Assembly: GCF_001612745.1 (NCBI RefSeq)
Contig: NZ_BDBA01000004.1
Span: 1-64,000 of the forward strand
Direction: 5' to 3'
Origin: Nocardia amamiensis NBRC 102102
GTDB lineage: Bacteria > Actinomycetota > Actinomycetes > Mycobacteriales > Mycobacteriaceae
Length of the DNA: 64,000 nt
Position 1 is the stretch's first letter. Each line of letters starts with the position of its first letter. Made by a program: the position numbers and the translations under genes. Shown here piece after piece: positions 39,495 through 48,136 of this stretch. A model generated the notes under the pieces. It saw only the letters and a list, made by a program, of their open reading frames with translations. It did no database searches and was not told the DNA's origin.

Positions 39495-40550
39495 TCAGGT
39501 CAGGCCCGCGATTTTCCGGCAGCGCCAGTCCAGGTAGTTGATCGCCATCCAGAAGTCCTTGAACGCCGGGTTGGTGGTCTGCCCATGGTGATAGCGGTAG
39601 TAGATCTGCTGGGCGATGACGGCCAGGCGGAACAGGCCGAAAACCTCGTAGAACGGCCAGTTCTCGGCCGAATGGCCGGTGCGCTCGCAGTAGTGGGCGA
39701 CGATCTGGGCGCGGGTCAGCATGCCGGGCAGGTGGCTCGGCTGGCGGCGGACGGCCAGCATGGCCTCGTCGTCGTCGGCCTGCACCCAGTAGGCCAGCGC
39801 GCCACCGAGGTCCATCAGAGGATCGCCCAAGGTCGCCATTTCCCAGTCGAGTACGCCGACGATCGCGCCCGAACCGGATGGGTCGAGCACGAGATTGTCC
39901 AGGCGGAAGTCGTTGTGGATGACGGTGGTCGCGATGTCCGGCGGCTGGTTGCTATCCAGCCAGGCCATCACCGCCGCGAAATCGCTGACATTGTCGGTGC
40001 GCGCATTGACGAAACGGCGCGACCAGCCTGAAACCTGGCGGCCGACGTAGCCCGATCCTTTGCCGATTTCGCTGAGTCCCGCTGCTACGGGGTCCACCTC
40101 GTGCAGTTCGACCAAGCAGTCGAAAGCCGTGGTGGACAGTCGCCGCGCCTGATCGATGGACAAACTCATCCCCTGCGGCAGATCACCGCGCAGGATGGTG
40201 CCCGCCACCCGCTCCATCACATAGAACTCGCTGCCGATCACACCCGGGTCGACACACCGGGCGACCATCCGTGGCACGTACGGGTAGTGCGGACGCAGCC
40301 GTTGCTGCACCAGGAACTCGCGGCCCATGTCGTGTGCGGAAGCGGCCTTCGTGCCGCTCGGCGGCCGCCGCAGGATCAGGTCGCGGTCCGGATAGCGCAG
40401 GAGATAGGTGAGATTCGACGCGCCACCGGAGAATTGGCGTACCTCGGGCGGACCGACGAGGTCCGGCACCTGCTCGGCGAGCCAGGCGTGCATGGCCGCG
40501 ACGTCGAAGGAGTCTTCGGCGCGGACGGCACCGGCATCTGGTGCGCTCAC
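39495..40550 (-). CDS. APH/ACAD10-like phosphotransferase
   Basis: A 351-aa kinase of the aminoglycoside-phosphotransferase fold. Visible motifs are FSGGASNLTYLL (phosphate loop), LILRRPP (ATP-lysine region), the catalytic loop VIHNDFRLDNLVLD (Asp about residue 215) and the metal-binding LDWEMATLGDP. Such kinases adjoin or fuse to acyl-CoA dehydrogenases (FadE36 region in mycobacteria, ACAD10/ACAD11 in animals) and are thought to phosphorylate hydroxyacyl-CoAs. The GTG start overlaps the dehydrogenase stop (GTGA). Its last six codons appear to have been replaced by island integration. Confidence 0.9.
   Translation of the reverse strand: MSAPDAGAVRAEDSFDVAAMHAWLAEQVPDLVGPPEVRQFSGGASNLTYLLRYPDRDLILRRPPSGTKAASAHDMGREFLVQQRLRPHYPYVPRMVARCVDPGVIGSEFYVMERVAGTILRGDLPQGMSLSIDQARRLSTTAFDCLVELHEVDPVAAGLSEIGKGSGYVGRQVSGWSRRFVNARTDNVSDFAAVMAWLDSNQPPDIATTVIHNDFRLDNLVLDPSGSGAIVGVLDWEMATLGDPLMDLGGALAYWVQADDDEAMLAVRRQPSHLPGMLTRAQIVAHYCERTGHSAENWPFYEVFGLFRLAVIAQQIYYRYHHGQTTNPAFKDFWMAINYLDWRCRKIAGLT
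39515..39543. repeat. Right 29-bp direct repeat (putative attR)
   Basis: Identical over 29 bp to 29223-29251. It encodes residues near the C-terminus of the phosphotransferase (INYLDWRCR plus one base). Confidence 0.75.
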
Positions 40551-41755
40551 CGGTCGGACCCGTACTTGCGTAGTTCCTGGCGGGCGATCACGCCCAGGTG
40601 CACTTCGTCGGGGCCGTCGGCGAAGCGCAGCGACCGAATGCCCGCGAACGCTCGCGCCAGGGGGAAATCATCGGAAAGCCCGGCGCCGCCGTGCAATTGG
40701 ATCGCCATGTCGAGGACCTCCTGGGTCATCCTCGGTACGACCGCCTTGATCTGGGACACCTCACTGCGCGCGCCGGCCAGTCCCTTCGTATCCAGCAGCC
40801 ATGCGGTGTGCAGGACGAGCAACCTGGCCTGATTGATCGCGACGCGGGCATTGGCGATGCGCTCCCGATTACCGCCGAGATTGGCCAGCGGCTTCCCGAA
40901 GGCGGTGCGCGAGAGGCTGCGGCGACAGGCCAGCTCGAGCGCACGCTCGGCGAGGCCGATGGCGCGCATGCAGTGGTGGATGCGGCCGGGGCCGAGGCGG
41001 CCCTGCGCGATCTCGAATCCCCGTCCCGGCCCGGCGATCACAGCGTCCAAGGGGAGCCGCACGTCGGTGAAGGTGACCTCGCCGTGCCCGTAGGGTTCGT
41101 CCAGGTAGCCGAAGGTGCTGAGCATGCGCTCGACCCGCACGCCTGGCGTGTCCAGCGGGACCAGCACCATGGAATGGCGCTGATAGGGATGCGCCGCCGG
41201 GTCGGTGAGGCCCATGAAGATGACGAACGCGCAGTTCGGATGGCCGATGCCGGTGCTCCACCACTTGCGGCCGTTGAGCACGATCTCGTCGCCGTCCACC
41301 ACGGCGGTCGCGGCCATGTTGGTCGCGTCGGAGGAGGCGACCTCGGGCTCGGTCATGCAGAACGCGGAGCGGATCGTGCCGTCCAGCAGCGGCCGCAGCC
41401 ACTCCCGGCGCTGCTCCGGGCTGCCGTAATGCAGCAGCACCTCGGCGTTGCCCGTGTCGGGCGCATTGCAGTTGAACACCTCCGGCGCCCAGCCGGAGCT
41501 GCCCATCGCCTCGGCCATCGGCGCGTAGTCGACGTTGCTCAGACCCGCGCCGTGTTCCGGATCGGGGAGGAAGAGATTCCACAGCCCCGCGGCCCGCGCC
41601 TTCTGTTTGAGCTCTTCGACCACCGGCGGGACCGCCCACGGCGATTCCCGCAGGAAGGCGGCGTGCTCGGCCTCGCGCGGCTCGATCTCGTCGCGGACGA
41701 ACTGCCGCACCTGGTCGGTGAGACGGACGGCTCGGTCGGAATGTGTGAAATCCAT
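40547..41755 (-). CDS. Acyl-CoA dehydrogenase
   Basis: A 402-aa acyl-CoA dehydrogenase with the usual three-domain layout: N-terminal helical part, middle beta domain with CMTEPEVASSDATNM (flavin/substrate loop) and RKWWSTGIGHPNC, and C-terminal helical part with RIANARVAINQARLLVLHTAWLLD and the QLHGGAGLSDDFPLARAFAGIRSLR block. The latter matches the ACAD10/11-type subgroup. The start MDFTHSDRAV at 41755 has GAGG six bases upstream. Coupled to the phosphotransferase downstream and controlled by the divergent TetR gene through two identical palindromes. Confidence 0.92.
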   Translation of the reverse strand: MDFTHSDRAVRLTDQVRQFVRDEIEPREAEHAAFLRESPWAVPPVVEELKQKARAAGLWNLFLPDPEHGAGLSNVDYAPMAEAMGSSGWAPEVFNCNAPDTGNAEVLLHYGSPEQRREWLRPLLDGTIRSAFCMTEPEVASSDATNMAATAVVDGDEIVLNGRKWWSTGIGHPNCAFVIFMGLTDPAAHPYQRHSMVLVPLDTPGVRVERMLSTFGYLDEPYGHGEVTFTDVRLPLDAVIAGPGRGFEIAQGRLGPGRIHHCMRAIGLAERALELACRRSLSRTAFGKPLANLGGNRERIANARVAINQARLLVLHTAWLLDTKGLAGARSEVSQIKAVVPRMTQEVLDMAIQLHGGAGLSDDFPLARAFAGIRSLRFADGPDEVHLGVIARQELRKYGSDR

Positions 41756-41774
41756 ACCCATCCTCAGGCTGTGC

Positions 41775-41787
41775 TGAGCATTGCTCA
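41775..41787. promoter_or_regulatory. TetR operator, proximal to the dehydrogenase
   Basis: TGAGCATTGCTCA is a perfect palindrome about one base, 20 bp before the acyl-CoA dehydrogenase start. It is repeated with longer arms at 41818-41832, 44 bp away centre to centre. Confidence 0.75.
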
Positions 41788-41817
41788 ACTTCCGGTCGGG
41801 TTATTGGTAGCATAGTG

Positions 41818-41832
41818 TTGAGCATTGCTCAA
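41818..41832. promoter_or_regulatory. TetR operator, proximal to the regulator
   Basis: TTGAGCATTGCTCAA is a perfect 15-bp palindrome sharing its 13-bp core with 41775-41787, in the divergent promoter region of the TetR gene. Confidence 0.75.
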
Positions 41833-41910
41833 TAGACGAGGCGTGATCGAATGCGCAGCGCCTCGTCCCGCCGACCGTGAGCGGGTGTCCGACAAGACGC
41901 AGGAGGCTGG

Positions 41911-42507
41911 ATGACCGAGGTTGCCGCGGAGCCCGGCGGCCGTCGCTCGGCGCAGGACCGGCGCAGCCAGCTGATCGGGATCGGGCTGGCCATGCTGATC
42001 GACCGGCCCTGGCACCAGATCACCATCGACGCGGTCGCGCAGCAGGCCGGTATCTCACGCGGACTGCTCTTCCATTACTTCCCGACCAAGCAGGACTACT
42101 ACGCACAGCTCGTCCGCGCCGCCACCCTGCGATTCCTGCGCGCCACCGGTCCCGACACCGACGCCGCCGACCCGCTCGCGTCGATGATCGCCAACTTCGT
42201 CGGCTACATGCGCAGGCGCAGCGGGCCGTTGGTGGGGTTGCTGCGCGCGGCGGGGCAGGATCCGGTGCTCGAGTCGATCATGGAGCAGTTGCACGACGAA
42301 TTGACCGATCGTGTGTTCTCCGCGCTCGGACGGGACGAGCCGACGACCGCTCAGCGTCTGGTGGTCCGGTCGTGGTGGGCGATGGCCGAAGATCTCACGG
42401 TGCAGTGGCTGGCCCGCGACGATGTCGACCAGAACCGGCTGGACGGGTTGCTGTTCGACACGCTGTCTCGGGTGCTCGATTCGGTGGACGCCGAGCATGG
42501 GCGCTGA
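41911..42507 (+). CDS. TetR-family regulator of the acyl-CoA dehydrogenase operon
   Basis: A 198-aa TetR regulator with the helix-turn-helix from GIGLAMLIDRPWHQITIDAVAQQ through GISRGLLFHYFPTKQDYYAQL and an all-helical ligand domain with a conserved WWAMAEDLTVQWL late helix. Two identical palindromes lie between it and the divergent dehydrogenase gene and are its probable binding sites. Related regulators of lipid-degradation genes respond to acyl-CoAs (family knowledge). It is followed by a 14-bp perfect hairpin about 60 bp downstream. Confidence 0.9.
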   Translation: MTEVAAEPGGRRSAQDRRSQLIGIGLAMLIDRPWHQITIDAVAQQAGISRGLLFHYFPTKQDYYAQLVRAATLRFLRATGPDTDAADPLASMIANFVGYMRRRSGPLVGLLRAAGQDPVLESIMEQLHDELTDRVFSALGRDEPTTAQRLVVRSWWAMAEDLTVQWLARDDVDQNRLDGLLFDTLSRVLDSVDAEHGR

Positions 42508-42873
42508 TCGGCGCAGAGGCATCATCGAAATGCTTGGTGCGCCAGGGTGATCGGCGTCTACGGTCGGCCCGATGCCGCCGAGGGGCGAATCTCGGCGGCA
42601 TCGGCGTATCCGAGCGCCCCGGGGGAGCGCACGCGCCGCCGCGAAGGGAAAGCGCGCCACCTCAGCATAGGGCGGTCAATGGTTCAGTGCTCGGTTCGAT
42701 GCGGAGGGTATGCCGTCAGGGCCGACGCGTGTCATTCGCGGCGCGCCGAATAGTTTTACGAGATGGCAAATGAATAGGTTTCGCCGGTAGCGGTGCATCG
42801 ACTATGAATGTGGGGTGCCGTTGCCATTCGTGATCACTTGTCTGCCATCGATTCTCCCGTGCGGGGAGCGCTG
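42508..42873. other. Intergenic region of 366 bp
   Basis: Contains the terminator at 42569-42604 and, in its second half, a relatively AT-rich stretch (42740-42800, GAATAGTTTTACGAG and GAATAGGTTTCG) that probably holds the promoter of the membrane-protein gene. No additional gene was supported. Confidence 0.5.
42569..42604. terminator. Strong hairpin downstream of the TetR gene
   Basis: Perfect 14-bp stem (42569-42582 with 42591-42604) and an 8-base loop GGGCGAAT. No U-run. Confidence 0.7.
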
Positions 42874-44433
42874 ATGGTCATCGAACATCCCATCGAGGAC
42901 GAGGTTACACAGCTGGCTAGACGGGTCGAGAAGGCCCGTGGACGGCTCGCCTACCAGTTCGATCCCGCGCTGACCCAAGCGCTGTCGGAGGACGAACTGC
43001 ATGCCGAACGTGAGCTCGCCGAACGGATTCGCACGCAGGAGCGCGGACAGCGCTGGAAAGAGGCGCAGGCGGCCGCCGCGGCCTCCGACCGGGCCAGGCA
43101 GACCACCGAAGCGATCGAGAAGGCCGACATGCGAGATCTCCTGGTCGCCCGCAAGGCGATTGCCGCACAGCGACGCGAATCCAGCCCGCACGCCAAGCTG
43201 GCCTCGCTCTATCGGCACAGATCCTGGTCGCTGCGCGCGCTGGCCGGTGTCGTCGCGGCGGGCATGCTGTGGTCGGCGGTCAACGTCCAGCAGAACATAG
43301 CGCCCGGTGGGCCGACCGATCCGCTGTACTGGTTCAGCTATCTGCTCGAAGGCATGATCAGCGTCTGCCTGATCATCATCATGATCGGCACCAACAAAGT
43401 GGCCGAATGGGGCGTGATCGACAACCGCCGCCAGGTCGCCACCGCCGAAATCGCCCTCCTGGCGCTGACGGTCGGTCTCAATACCTACCCGTACGTGCGC
43501 ACGGGCGCGTGGTACGACGCCGCAGTGCACGCCATCGCGCCGGTGATGATCGGCGTGGCGCTGCTCATCCACGACGCTGCCAGCGCACGCTACGGCCTCG
43601 CCATCGCCAGGGCCACCGAGCAGGTCCGCGAGCTCCCCGACCCGGCCGAACAGATCCGGCTCACGCTCCCCAGGTATCGGATGCCGATCCCGCAGGAGGT
43701 GACCACGTCCGGCGTGCCGCACGATCAGCTGGCTTTGGCCGAGTATCCAGCGCCACCGATCGAGGTGGTCGAGGAGGAGATAACCGAAGAGGTCGCGGAA
43801 ACCGCTGGCGCACCGGAACCTCCTGCTCCGGTGCAGGCCGAGCAGAAGCGGGCACCGGCCGAAGTGCCCCGCAAGCCGCTGTTGCCCGAGACCATCGAGG
43901 CACTCGACGCGATGGAAGCCGTCGAGACGCGTCCCGCCACGTCGGTGCAGGGCGTCGACGCGGCGTCGGTCGCCAAGAACGGTGCCGCGACCAACGGCAA
44001 GAAGCCTGCCGCGGACAGCGAGACTGTCGCGCCGGCCCCGGTTTCCTCGACCAAGTCCGACGACCGACCGGCGACCCGGGTGCGCGCCGACGAACCCGCC
44101 GCGGCGAAGGTGGTCGTCCGGCAGGCTCAGACGCGGCCCTCGGCATCCGACACCGAAACCCCGACCGCCGCATTGCCGGAGATCGCGGCGACCCGCCGCC
44201 CGCTCGCCGATGCCAAGAGCGACACCCCCACGGCCGAGGCCAAGAACGGCAAGGACAGCACCAAGTCCGACCTCGCGCAGCCGCCGACGGCCCACACGCC
44301 GGACATCTATGACACCGGTTCGTTCCGCGTCGCCGACATTCTCGAGCAGGAACTCGCCGAACTGCAGGCCGAACGCCGCCGCGCCCGCAAGGACAGGCAG
44401 CGGTCCGCCTCGACCGCGGGACGCGAATCCTGA
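42874..44433 (+). CDS. Coiled-coil membrane protein of unknown function
   Basis: A 519-aa protein: a charged coiled-coil N-terminus (residues ~1-105; RVEKARGRLAYQFD, ERELAERIRTQERGQRWKEAQ), a membrane block of three or four helices (~115-235; ALAGVVAAGMLW, GMISVCLIIIMIG, ATAEIALLALTVGLN, AVHAIAPVMIGVALLI), and a long disordered Ala/Pro/Thr/Glu-rich tail with a final helical ILEQELAELQAERRRARKDRQ. GGGGAGCG six bases before ATG 42874 sets the start. The layout recalls SpdB/DUF2637-type spread proteins of actinomycete plasmids and integrative elements, but this link is tentative. Flanked by strong terminators on both sides. Confidence 0.7.
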   Translation: MVIEHPIEDEVTQLARRVEKARGRLAYQFDPALTQALSEDELHAERELAERIRTQERGQRWKEAQAAAAASDRARQTTEAIEKADMRDLLVARKAIAAQRRESSPHAKLASLYRHRSWSLRALAGVVAAGMLWSAVNVQQNIAPGGPTDPLYWFSYLLEGMISVCLIIIMIGTNKVAEWGVIDNRRQVATAEIALLALTVGLNTYPYVRTGAWYDAAVHAIAPVMIGVALLIHDAASARYGLAIARATEQVRELPDPAEQIRLTLPRYRMPIPQEVTTSGVPHDQLALAEYPAPPIEVVEEEITEEVAETAGAPEPPAPVQAEQKRAPAEVPRKPLLPETIEALDAMEAVETRPATSVQGVDAASVAKNGAATNGKKPAADSETVAPAPVSSTKSDDRPATRVRADEPAAAKVVVRQAQTRPSASDTETPTAALPEIAATRRPLADAKSDTPTAEAKNGKDSTKSDLAQPPTAHTPDIYDTGSFRVADILEQELAELQAERRRARKDRQRSASTAGRES

Positions 44434-44453
44434 CGAGTCACCTTCCGCGGCAA

Positions 44454-44490
44454 CGATGCCCGTCGGCGCACCCCGCGCCGACGGGCATCG
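44454..44490 (+). terminator. Rho-independent terminator
   Basis: A perfect 16-bp stem (44454-44469 with 44475-44490) around ACCCC, followed by TCCTTTTG. One of the best intrinsic terminators in the window. Confidence 0.9.
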
Positions 44491-44679
44491 TCCTTTTGCC
44501 GGCACGCAAGGGTTGATCACCCGTGTGGCGAACCGGCCGCGAGCTATGGCGTGTTGGTGAGGGTTCGGCGGCTATCACGTAGTGACCCCCACGGGCATGC
44601 GCGGCTCGGCTGCTGAGAGCGGATCTGCTGGGGGCAGCGTGGCACCCGTTTCGCGGAGCGAGTGGGGCACGGTGGGGGC

Positions 44680-45285
44680 ATGGCTCACGATGACAAGACA
44701 CCGTTGTTCAGCTGGCGGGCCCGGGAGCAACTGCTCAGCCGCCGCATCCTCGTCCTGGATGGTCCGCTCGACGATGACAACGGGACCCTGCTGATGACGC
44801 AGTTGCTCACCCTCGCCGCGGAGGATCCGGAGACCGGAATCTCGCTGTGGATCCATTCCCCGGGCGGATCGGTCCCGTCGATGCTCGCCATCCGTGATGT
44901 GATGCGGCTGGTGCCGTGCGAGGTATCCACGCTTGCCCTCGGATTGGCTTGCAGCGCAGGGCAATTTCTTCTGTCGTCGGGTAGCCGTGGTCGGCGTTTC
45001 GCGTTGCCTCATGCCCGGGTGCTGATGCATCAGGGGTCGGCGGGCATCGGTGGCACCGCGGTCGACATCGAAGTCCAGGCCGACGATCTGCGGCATACCG
45101 TCGACACGGTGCTCGGCATCATCGCCGAGGACACCGGGCAGCCGTTCGACCGGATCTACGAGGACTCGCTGCACGACCGCTGGTTCACCGCCGCGCAAGC
45201 CAAGGAGTACGGCTTCATCGACCACATCGTCGACTCGTTCGGACAGATCGTTCCCCAGCGGCAGAGGGTCGGAATCTCGGCATGA
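44680..45285 (+). CDS. ClpP-family serine protease subunit (catalytically intact)
   Basis: A 201-aa ClpP-like subunit. The catalytic serine lies in GLACSAGQF (Ser92; the canonical context is GQAASMAA), the histidine in LMHQG (His117) and the aspartate in HDRWFTAAQA (Asp166). IHSPGGSV is the family's substrate-binding strand. Its divergence from housekeeping ClpP1/P2 and pairing with a second ClpP recall the alternative ClpP3/P4 pair of Streptomyces. ATGA overlap with the next gene implies equal production. The start MAHDDK follows GGTGGGGGC. Partner chaperone unknown. Confidence 0.9.
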   Translation: MAHDDKTPLFSWRAREQLLSRRILVLDGPLDDDNGTLLMTQLLTLAAEDPETGISLWIHSPGGSVPSMLAIRDVMRLVPCEVSTLALGLACSAGQFLLSSGSRGRRFALPHARVLMHQGSAGIGGTAVDIEVQADDLRHTVDTVLGIIAEDTGQPFDRIYEDSLHDRWFTAAQAKEYGFIDHIVDSFGQIVPQRQRVGISA

Positions 45286-45875
45286 GTACTTACACCATTC
45301 CCAATGTGATCGCGCAGCATCCGCGCGGCGGCGAGCGAATCACCGACATCTACTCCCACCTGCTCGCAGAGCGCATCGTCTACCTCGGCACGCCGATCGA
45401 CTCGGGGGTGGCCAACGCGCTGATCGCGCAACTGCTGCACCTGGAATCGGAAGGCCCGGAGCAGGAGATCAACCTGTACATCAACTGCGAGGGTGGTGAT
45501 CTATCCTCGATGCTCGCCGTGTACGACACTGTGCAGCACATCAAGTCGCCGGTGCAGACCACCTGCGTGGGCCAGGCCATCGCAGTCGGCGCCGTCTTGC
45601 TGGCGGGCGGGGAGCCCGGCCGCCGCGCCATGCTGCCGCACGCGAGGGTGGTGCTGCACCAGCCCGCGGCCCGTGGGCAGGGTGCGATACCCGACTTGAT
45701 TCTGCAGGCCGACGAGTTGGTGCGGATGCGCGCGGAGATCGAGTCGATCCTGTCGCGGCACACCGGCCAGTCGGTGGAGCGGCTGCGCCACGACACCGAT
45801 CGCGACCGGGTCTTCACCGCGCGGGCGGCGGTCGAGTACGGCCTGGTCGACCAGGTGCTCGGCGCCCGCGACTGA
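45282..45875 (+). CDS. ClpP-like subunit lacking the catalytic serine
   Basis: A 197-aa ClpP-family protein. INCEGGDLSSMLAVYDTVQ and LLHLESEGPEQEINLYIN match the fold, His126 (LHQP) and Asp175 (DTDRDRVF) are in place, but the nucleophile position in GQAIAVGAV is Ala101, where the canonical GQAASMGA has Ser. It should therefore be proteolytically inactive and act structurally in a mixed ring with the upstream subunit. Inactive ClpP partners are known (ClpR in chloroplasts and cyanobacteria). Ends one base before the convergent XRE gene. Confidence 0.88.
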   Translation: MSTYTIPNVIAQHPRGGERITDIYSHLLAERIVYLGTPIDSGVANALIAQLLHLESEGPEQEINLYINCEGGDLSSMLAVYDTVQHIKSPVQTTCVGQAIAVGAVLLAGGEPGRRAMLPHARVVLHQPAARGQGAIPDLILQADELVRMRAEIESILSRHTGQSVERLRHDTDRDRVFTARAAVEYGLVDQVLGARD

Positions 45876-46262
45876 TCAGGCCGCCAGCGCCATGAGCGTC
45901 GGCCCGGCGCTGGAACGCTGCCCGGGCCGTCCGAGGAAGGCGACACGACGCTGAGCGCGAAGGTCATCGGCCACCTGTCCGATGAGCTCGCCCAGCGTGG
46001 TGCCGAGCGATCCGGCCAGAGCGGCGATCATCTCACTCGACGGCTCTTTGCGGCCCCGCTCCACTTCGGACAGGTATTGCGGGGAAATCCCTGCCCGCTT
46101 GGCCGTTTCCACCAGCGTCTCGCGCCGATCCTGGCGAAGCGTGCGCAACTGTTCGCCGAGCGCCTCGCGCCAGAGCGGTTCCGGAGCCGTCCGCGGTTGC
46201 GGGTCGCGAATCCGGTCGTCGCGTCCGCCCGGGATCGAGTGGAGTCTCGGATGCTCGGTCAT
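45876..46262 (-). CDS. XRE-family regulator with LAA tail (ClgR/PopR-like)
   Basis: A 128-aa regulator: after a disordered start, the helix-turn-helix runs [53 protein letters not shown] (residues ~34-85 in total), closely resembling ClgR/PopR-type activators of clp genes. The C-terminus is LMALAA; in Streptomyces, PopR and ClgR end with a similar Ala-Ala tail that marks them for ClpP-dependent degradation. Tail-to-tail with the clpP pair (45875/45876). A feedback loop in which the protease degrades its own activator is probable. Confidence 0.85.
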   Translation of the reverse strand: MTEHPRLHSIPGGRDDRIRDPQPRTAPEPLWREALGEQLRTLRQDRRETLVETAKRAGISPQYLSEVERGRKEPSSEMIAALAGSLGTTLGELIGQVADDLRAQRRVAFLGRPGQRSSAGPTLMALAA

Positions 46263-46417
46263 GGTGCGAGCGTACGGTTCAGGCTGCCCGGTCGGCCCAG
46301 CATTACGCTCAGGGCGTACGAGTTCGCGTTGCGCTGAATACCGGCAGTGCGCACGGACTCCCTGATCGTGCTGATGCGGTTCGGCGTGGTCGCTGCCGTT
46401 CGCGCGCCCGGCCGAGC

Positions 46418-48136
46418 ATGATGGGAACCGTGCCGGAGAATGCGAAGGTGTCCGACCTCAAGCCGCGCAGCCGCGACGTCACCGATGGCCTCGAGCGGGC
46501 CGCGGCCCGCGGGATGCTGCGCGCGGTCGGCATGGGCGACGAAGATTGGGAGAAGCCGCAGATCGGGGTGGCCTCTTCGTGGAACGAGATCACGCCGTGC
46601 AATCTGTCGCTCGACCGGCTTGCCAGAGGCTGCAAGGACGGCGTGTTCTCTGGTGGCGGATTTCCCATGCAGTTCGGCACCATCTCGGTGTCCGACGGCA
46701 TCTCCATGGGTCATGAGGGGATGCACTTCTCCCTGGTCTCGCGCGAGGTGATCGCCGACAGCGTCGAGACGGTGATGCAGGCCGAGCGCCTGGACGGTGC
46801 GGTGCTGCTGGCCGGCTGCGACAAGTCGCTGCCCGGGATGCTCATGGCGGCGGCCCGGCTGAACCTGGCGAGCGTCTTCCTGTACGCGGGCTCGATCCTG
46901 CCCGGTATCGCGAAACTGTCCGACGGCAGCGAGCGCGAGGTGACGATCATCGACGCGTTCGAGGCGGTCGGCGCCTGCGCGCGCGGCCTGATGAGCCGCG
47001 ACGATGTGGACGCCATCGAGCGAGCCATCTGTCCTGGCGAGGGGGCCTGCGGCGGGATGTACACCGCCAACACCATGGCCAGTGCGGCCGAGGCGCTCGG
47101 CATGTCGCTGCCGGGCAGCGCGGCGCCGCCCGCGACCGACCGCCGCCGCGACGGCTACGCCCGCCGCAGCGGCGAGGCGGTGGTGGAGTTGATCCGGCAG
47201 GGGATCACCCCTTCCGACATCCTCACCAAGCCCGCCTTCGAGAACGCGATCGCGGTCGTGATGGCATTCGGCGGTTCCACCAATGCGGTTCTGCACCTGC
47301 TGGCGATCGCGCACGAGGCGAACGTCGAACTGACGCTGGACGATTTCGCCCGCATCGGTCGCCAGGTGCCGCATCTGGCCGACGTCAAACCCTTCGGCAG
47401 GCACGTGATGACCGACGTGGACCGGATCGGCGGCGTGCCGGTGCTGATGAAGACGCTGCTCGACGCCGGATTGCTGCACGGCGACTGCCTGACCGTGACC
47501 GGCCGGACGGTCGCGGAGAACCTGGCCGACATCACCCCGCCGGATCCCGACGGCAAGGTGATCCGGGCCATGACGGCGCCGATGCACCCGACCGGCGGCA
47601 TCACCATTCTCCGGGGCTCACTCGCGCCCGATGGCGCCGTCGTCAAGTCGGCGGGCTTCGAATTCGACGTCTTCGCTGGCACCGCACGCGTTTTCGACGG
47701 TGAGCGGGCCGCGATGGACGCCCTCGAAGACGGGACGATCGCGGCGGGAGACGTGGTGGTCATCCGGTACGAGGGCCCGAAGGGCGGCCCCGGCATGCGG
47801 GAGATGCTGGCCATCACCGCAGCCATCAAGGGCGCGGGTCTGGGCAAAGACGTTCTGCTCCTCACCGACGGACGGTTCTCCGGCGGCACCACCGGTCTGT
47901 GCGTCGGCCACGTCGCCCCGGAAGCCGTCGACGGCGGCCCGATCGCATTCGTCCGCGACGGCGACCCCATCCGTCTCGACGTCGCCGAAGGAACCCTCGA
48001 CCTGCTCGTCGACCCCGAAGAACTCACCCGCCGCCGCGAGGGTTGGAAACCCTTGCCGCCCCGCTACACCCGCGGCGTCCTGGCGAAATACACCAAGCTG
48101 GTGGGCTCGGCATCGATCGGAGCGGTCTGCGACTGA
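46418..48136 (+). CDS. ilvD: Dihydroxy-acid dehydratase
   Basis: Converts 2,3-dihydroxy-isovalerate/methylvalerate to the 2-oxo acids in valine, leucine and isoleucine synthesis; a cytoplasmic Fe-S enzyme of 572 aa, full length. It retains NEITPCNL (cluster cysteine), [13 protein letters not shown] (cluster cysteine), [16 protein letters not shown] (third cysteine) and the C-terminal [25 protein letters not shown] at 46430 ([20 protein letters not shown]) is an alternative start that fits family alignments and has GGGA upstream. Monocistronic by layout. Confidence 0.96.
   Translation: MMGTVPENAKVSDLKPRSRDVTDGLERAAARGMLRAVGMGDEDWEKPQIGVASSWNEITPCNLSLDRLARGCKDGVFSGGGFPMQFGTISVSDGISMGHEGMHFSLVSREVIADSVETVMQAERLDGAVLLAGCDKSLPGMLMAAARLNLASVFLYAGSILPGIAKLSDGSEREVTIIDAFEAVGACARGLMSRDDVDAIERAICPGEGACGGMYTANTMASAAEALGMSLPGSAAPPATDRRRDGYARRSGEAVVELIRQGITPSDILTKPAFENAIAVVMAFGGSTNAVLHLLAIAHEANVELTLDDFARIGRQVPHLADVKPFGRHVMTDVDRIGGVPVLMKTLLDAGLLHGDCLTVTGRTVAENLADITPPDPDGKVIRAMTAPMHPTGGITILRGSLAPDGAVVKSAGFEFDVFAGTARVFDGERAAMDALEDGTIAAGDVVVIRYEGPKGGPGMREMLAITAAIKGAGLGKDVLLLTDGRFSGGTTGLCVGHVAPEAVDGGPIAFVRDGDPIRLDVAEGTLDLLVDPEELTRRREGWKPLPPRYTRGVLAKYTKLVGSASIGAVCD

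Larger units (their letters stand above)
29223..39543. mobile_element. Putative integrated genomic island (10.3 kb) with type VII secretion cargo
   Basis: Bounded by 29-bp identical direct repeats. The right repeat lies inside the 3' end of an intact phosphotransferase gene, and the left repeat continues into a diverged alternative end of the same gene. A primase-like remnant lies immediately inside the right boundary. Third-position GC inside is visibly lower than in flanking genes and AT-rich stretches are more common. No integrase is present, so the element is defective or was mobilised in trans. Cargo is a DUF397/Scr1 regulator pair, a four-gene coupled cassette and EspC/EspG/PPE-like/DUF1023/DUF3558 genes. 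Confidence 0.65.

Noticed and set aside
40598..41815. 405-codon plus-strand ORF
   Set aside because: Antisense to the acyl-CoA dehydrogenase; its 3' part also overlaps the TetR operators.
44527..44569. GGCGAACC/GGTTCGGC pair upstream of the ClpP genes as a ClgR box
   Set aside because: Imperfect arms 27 bp apart; too weak to list as an operator although the regulator type would fit.
46259..47587. 442-codon minus-strand ORF
   Set aside because: Antisense to ilvD, which has full family motifs.
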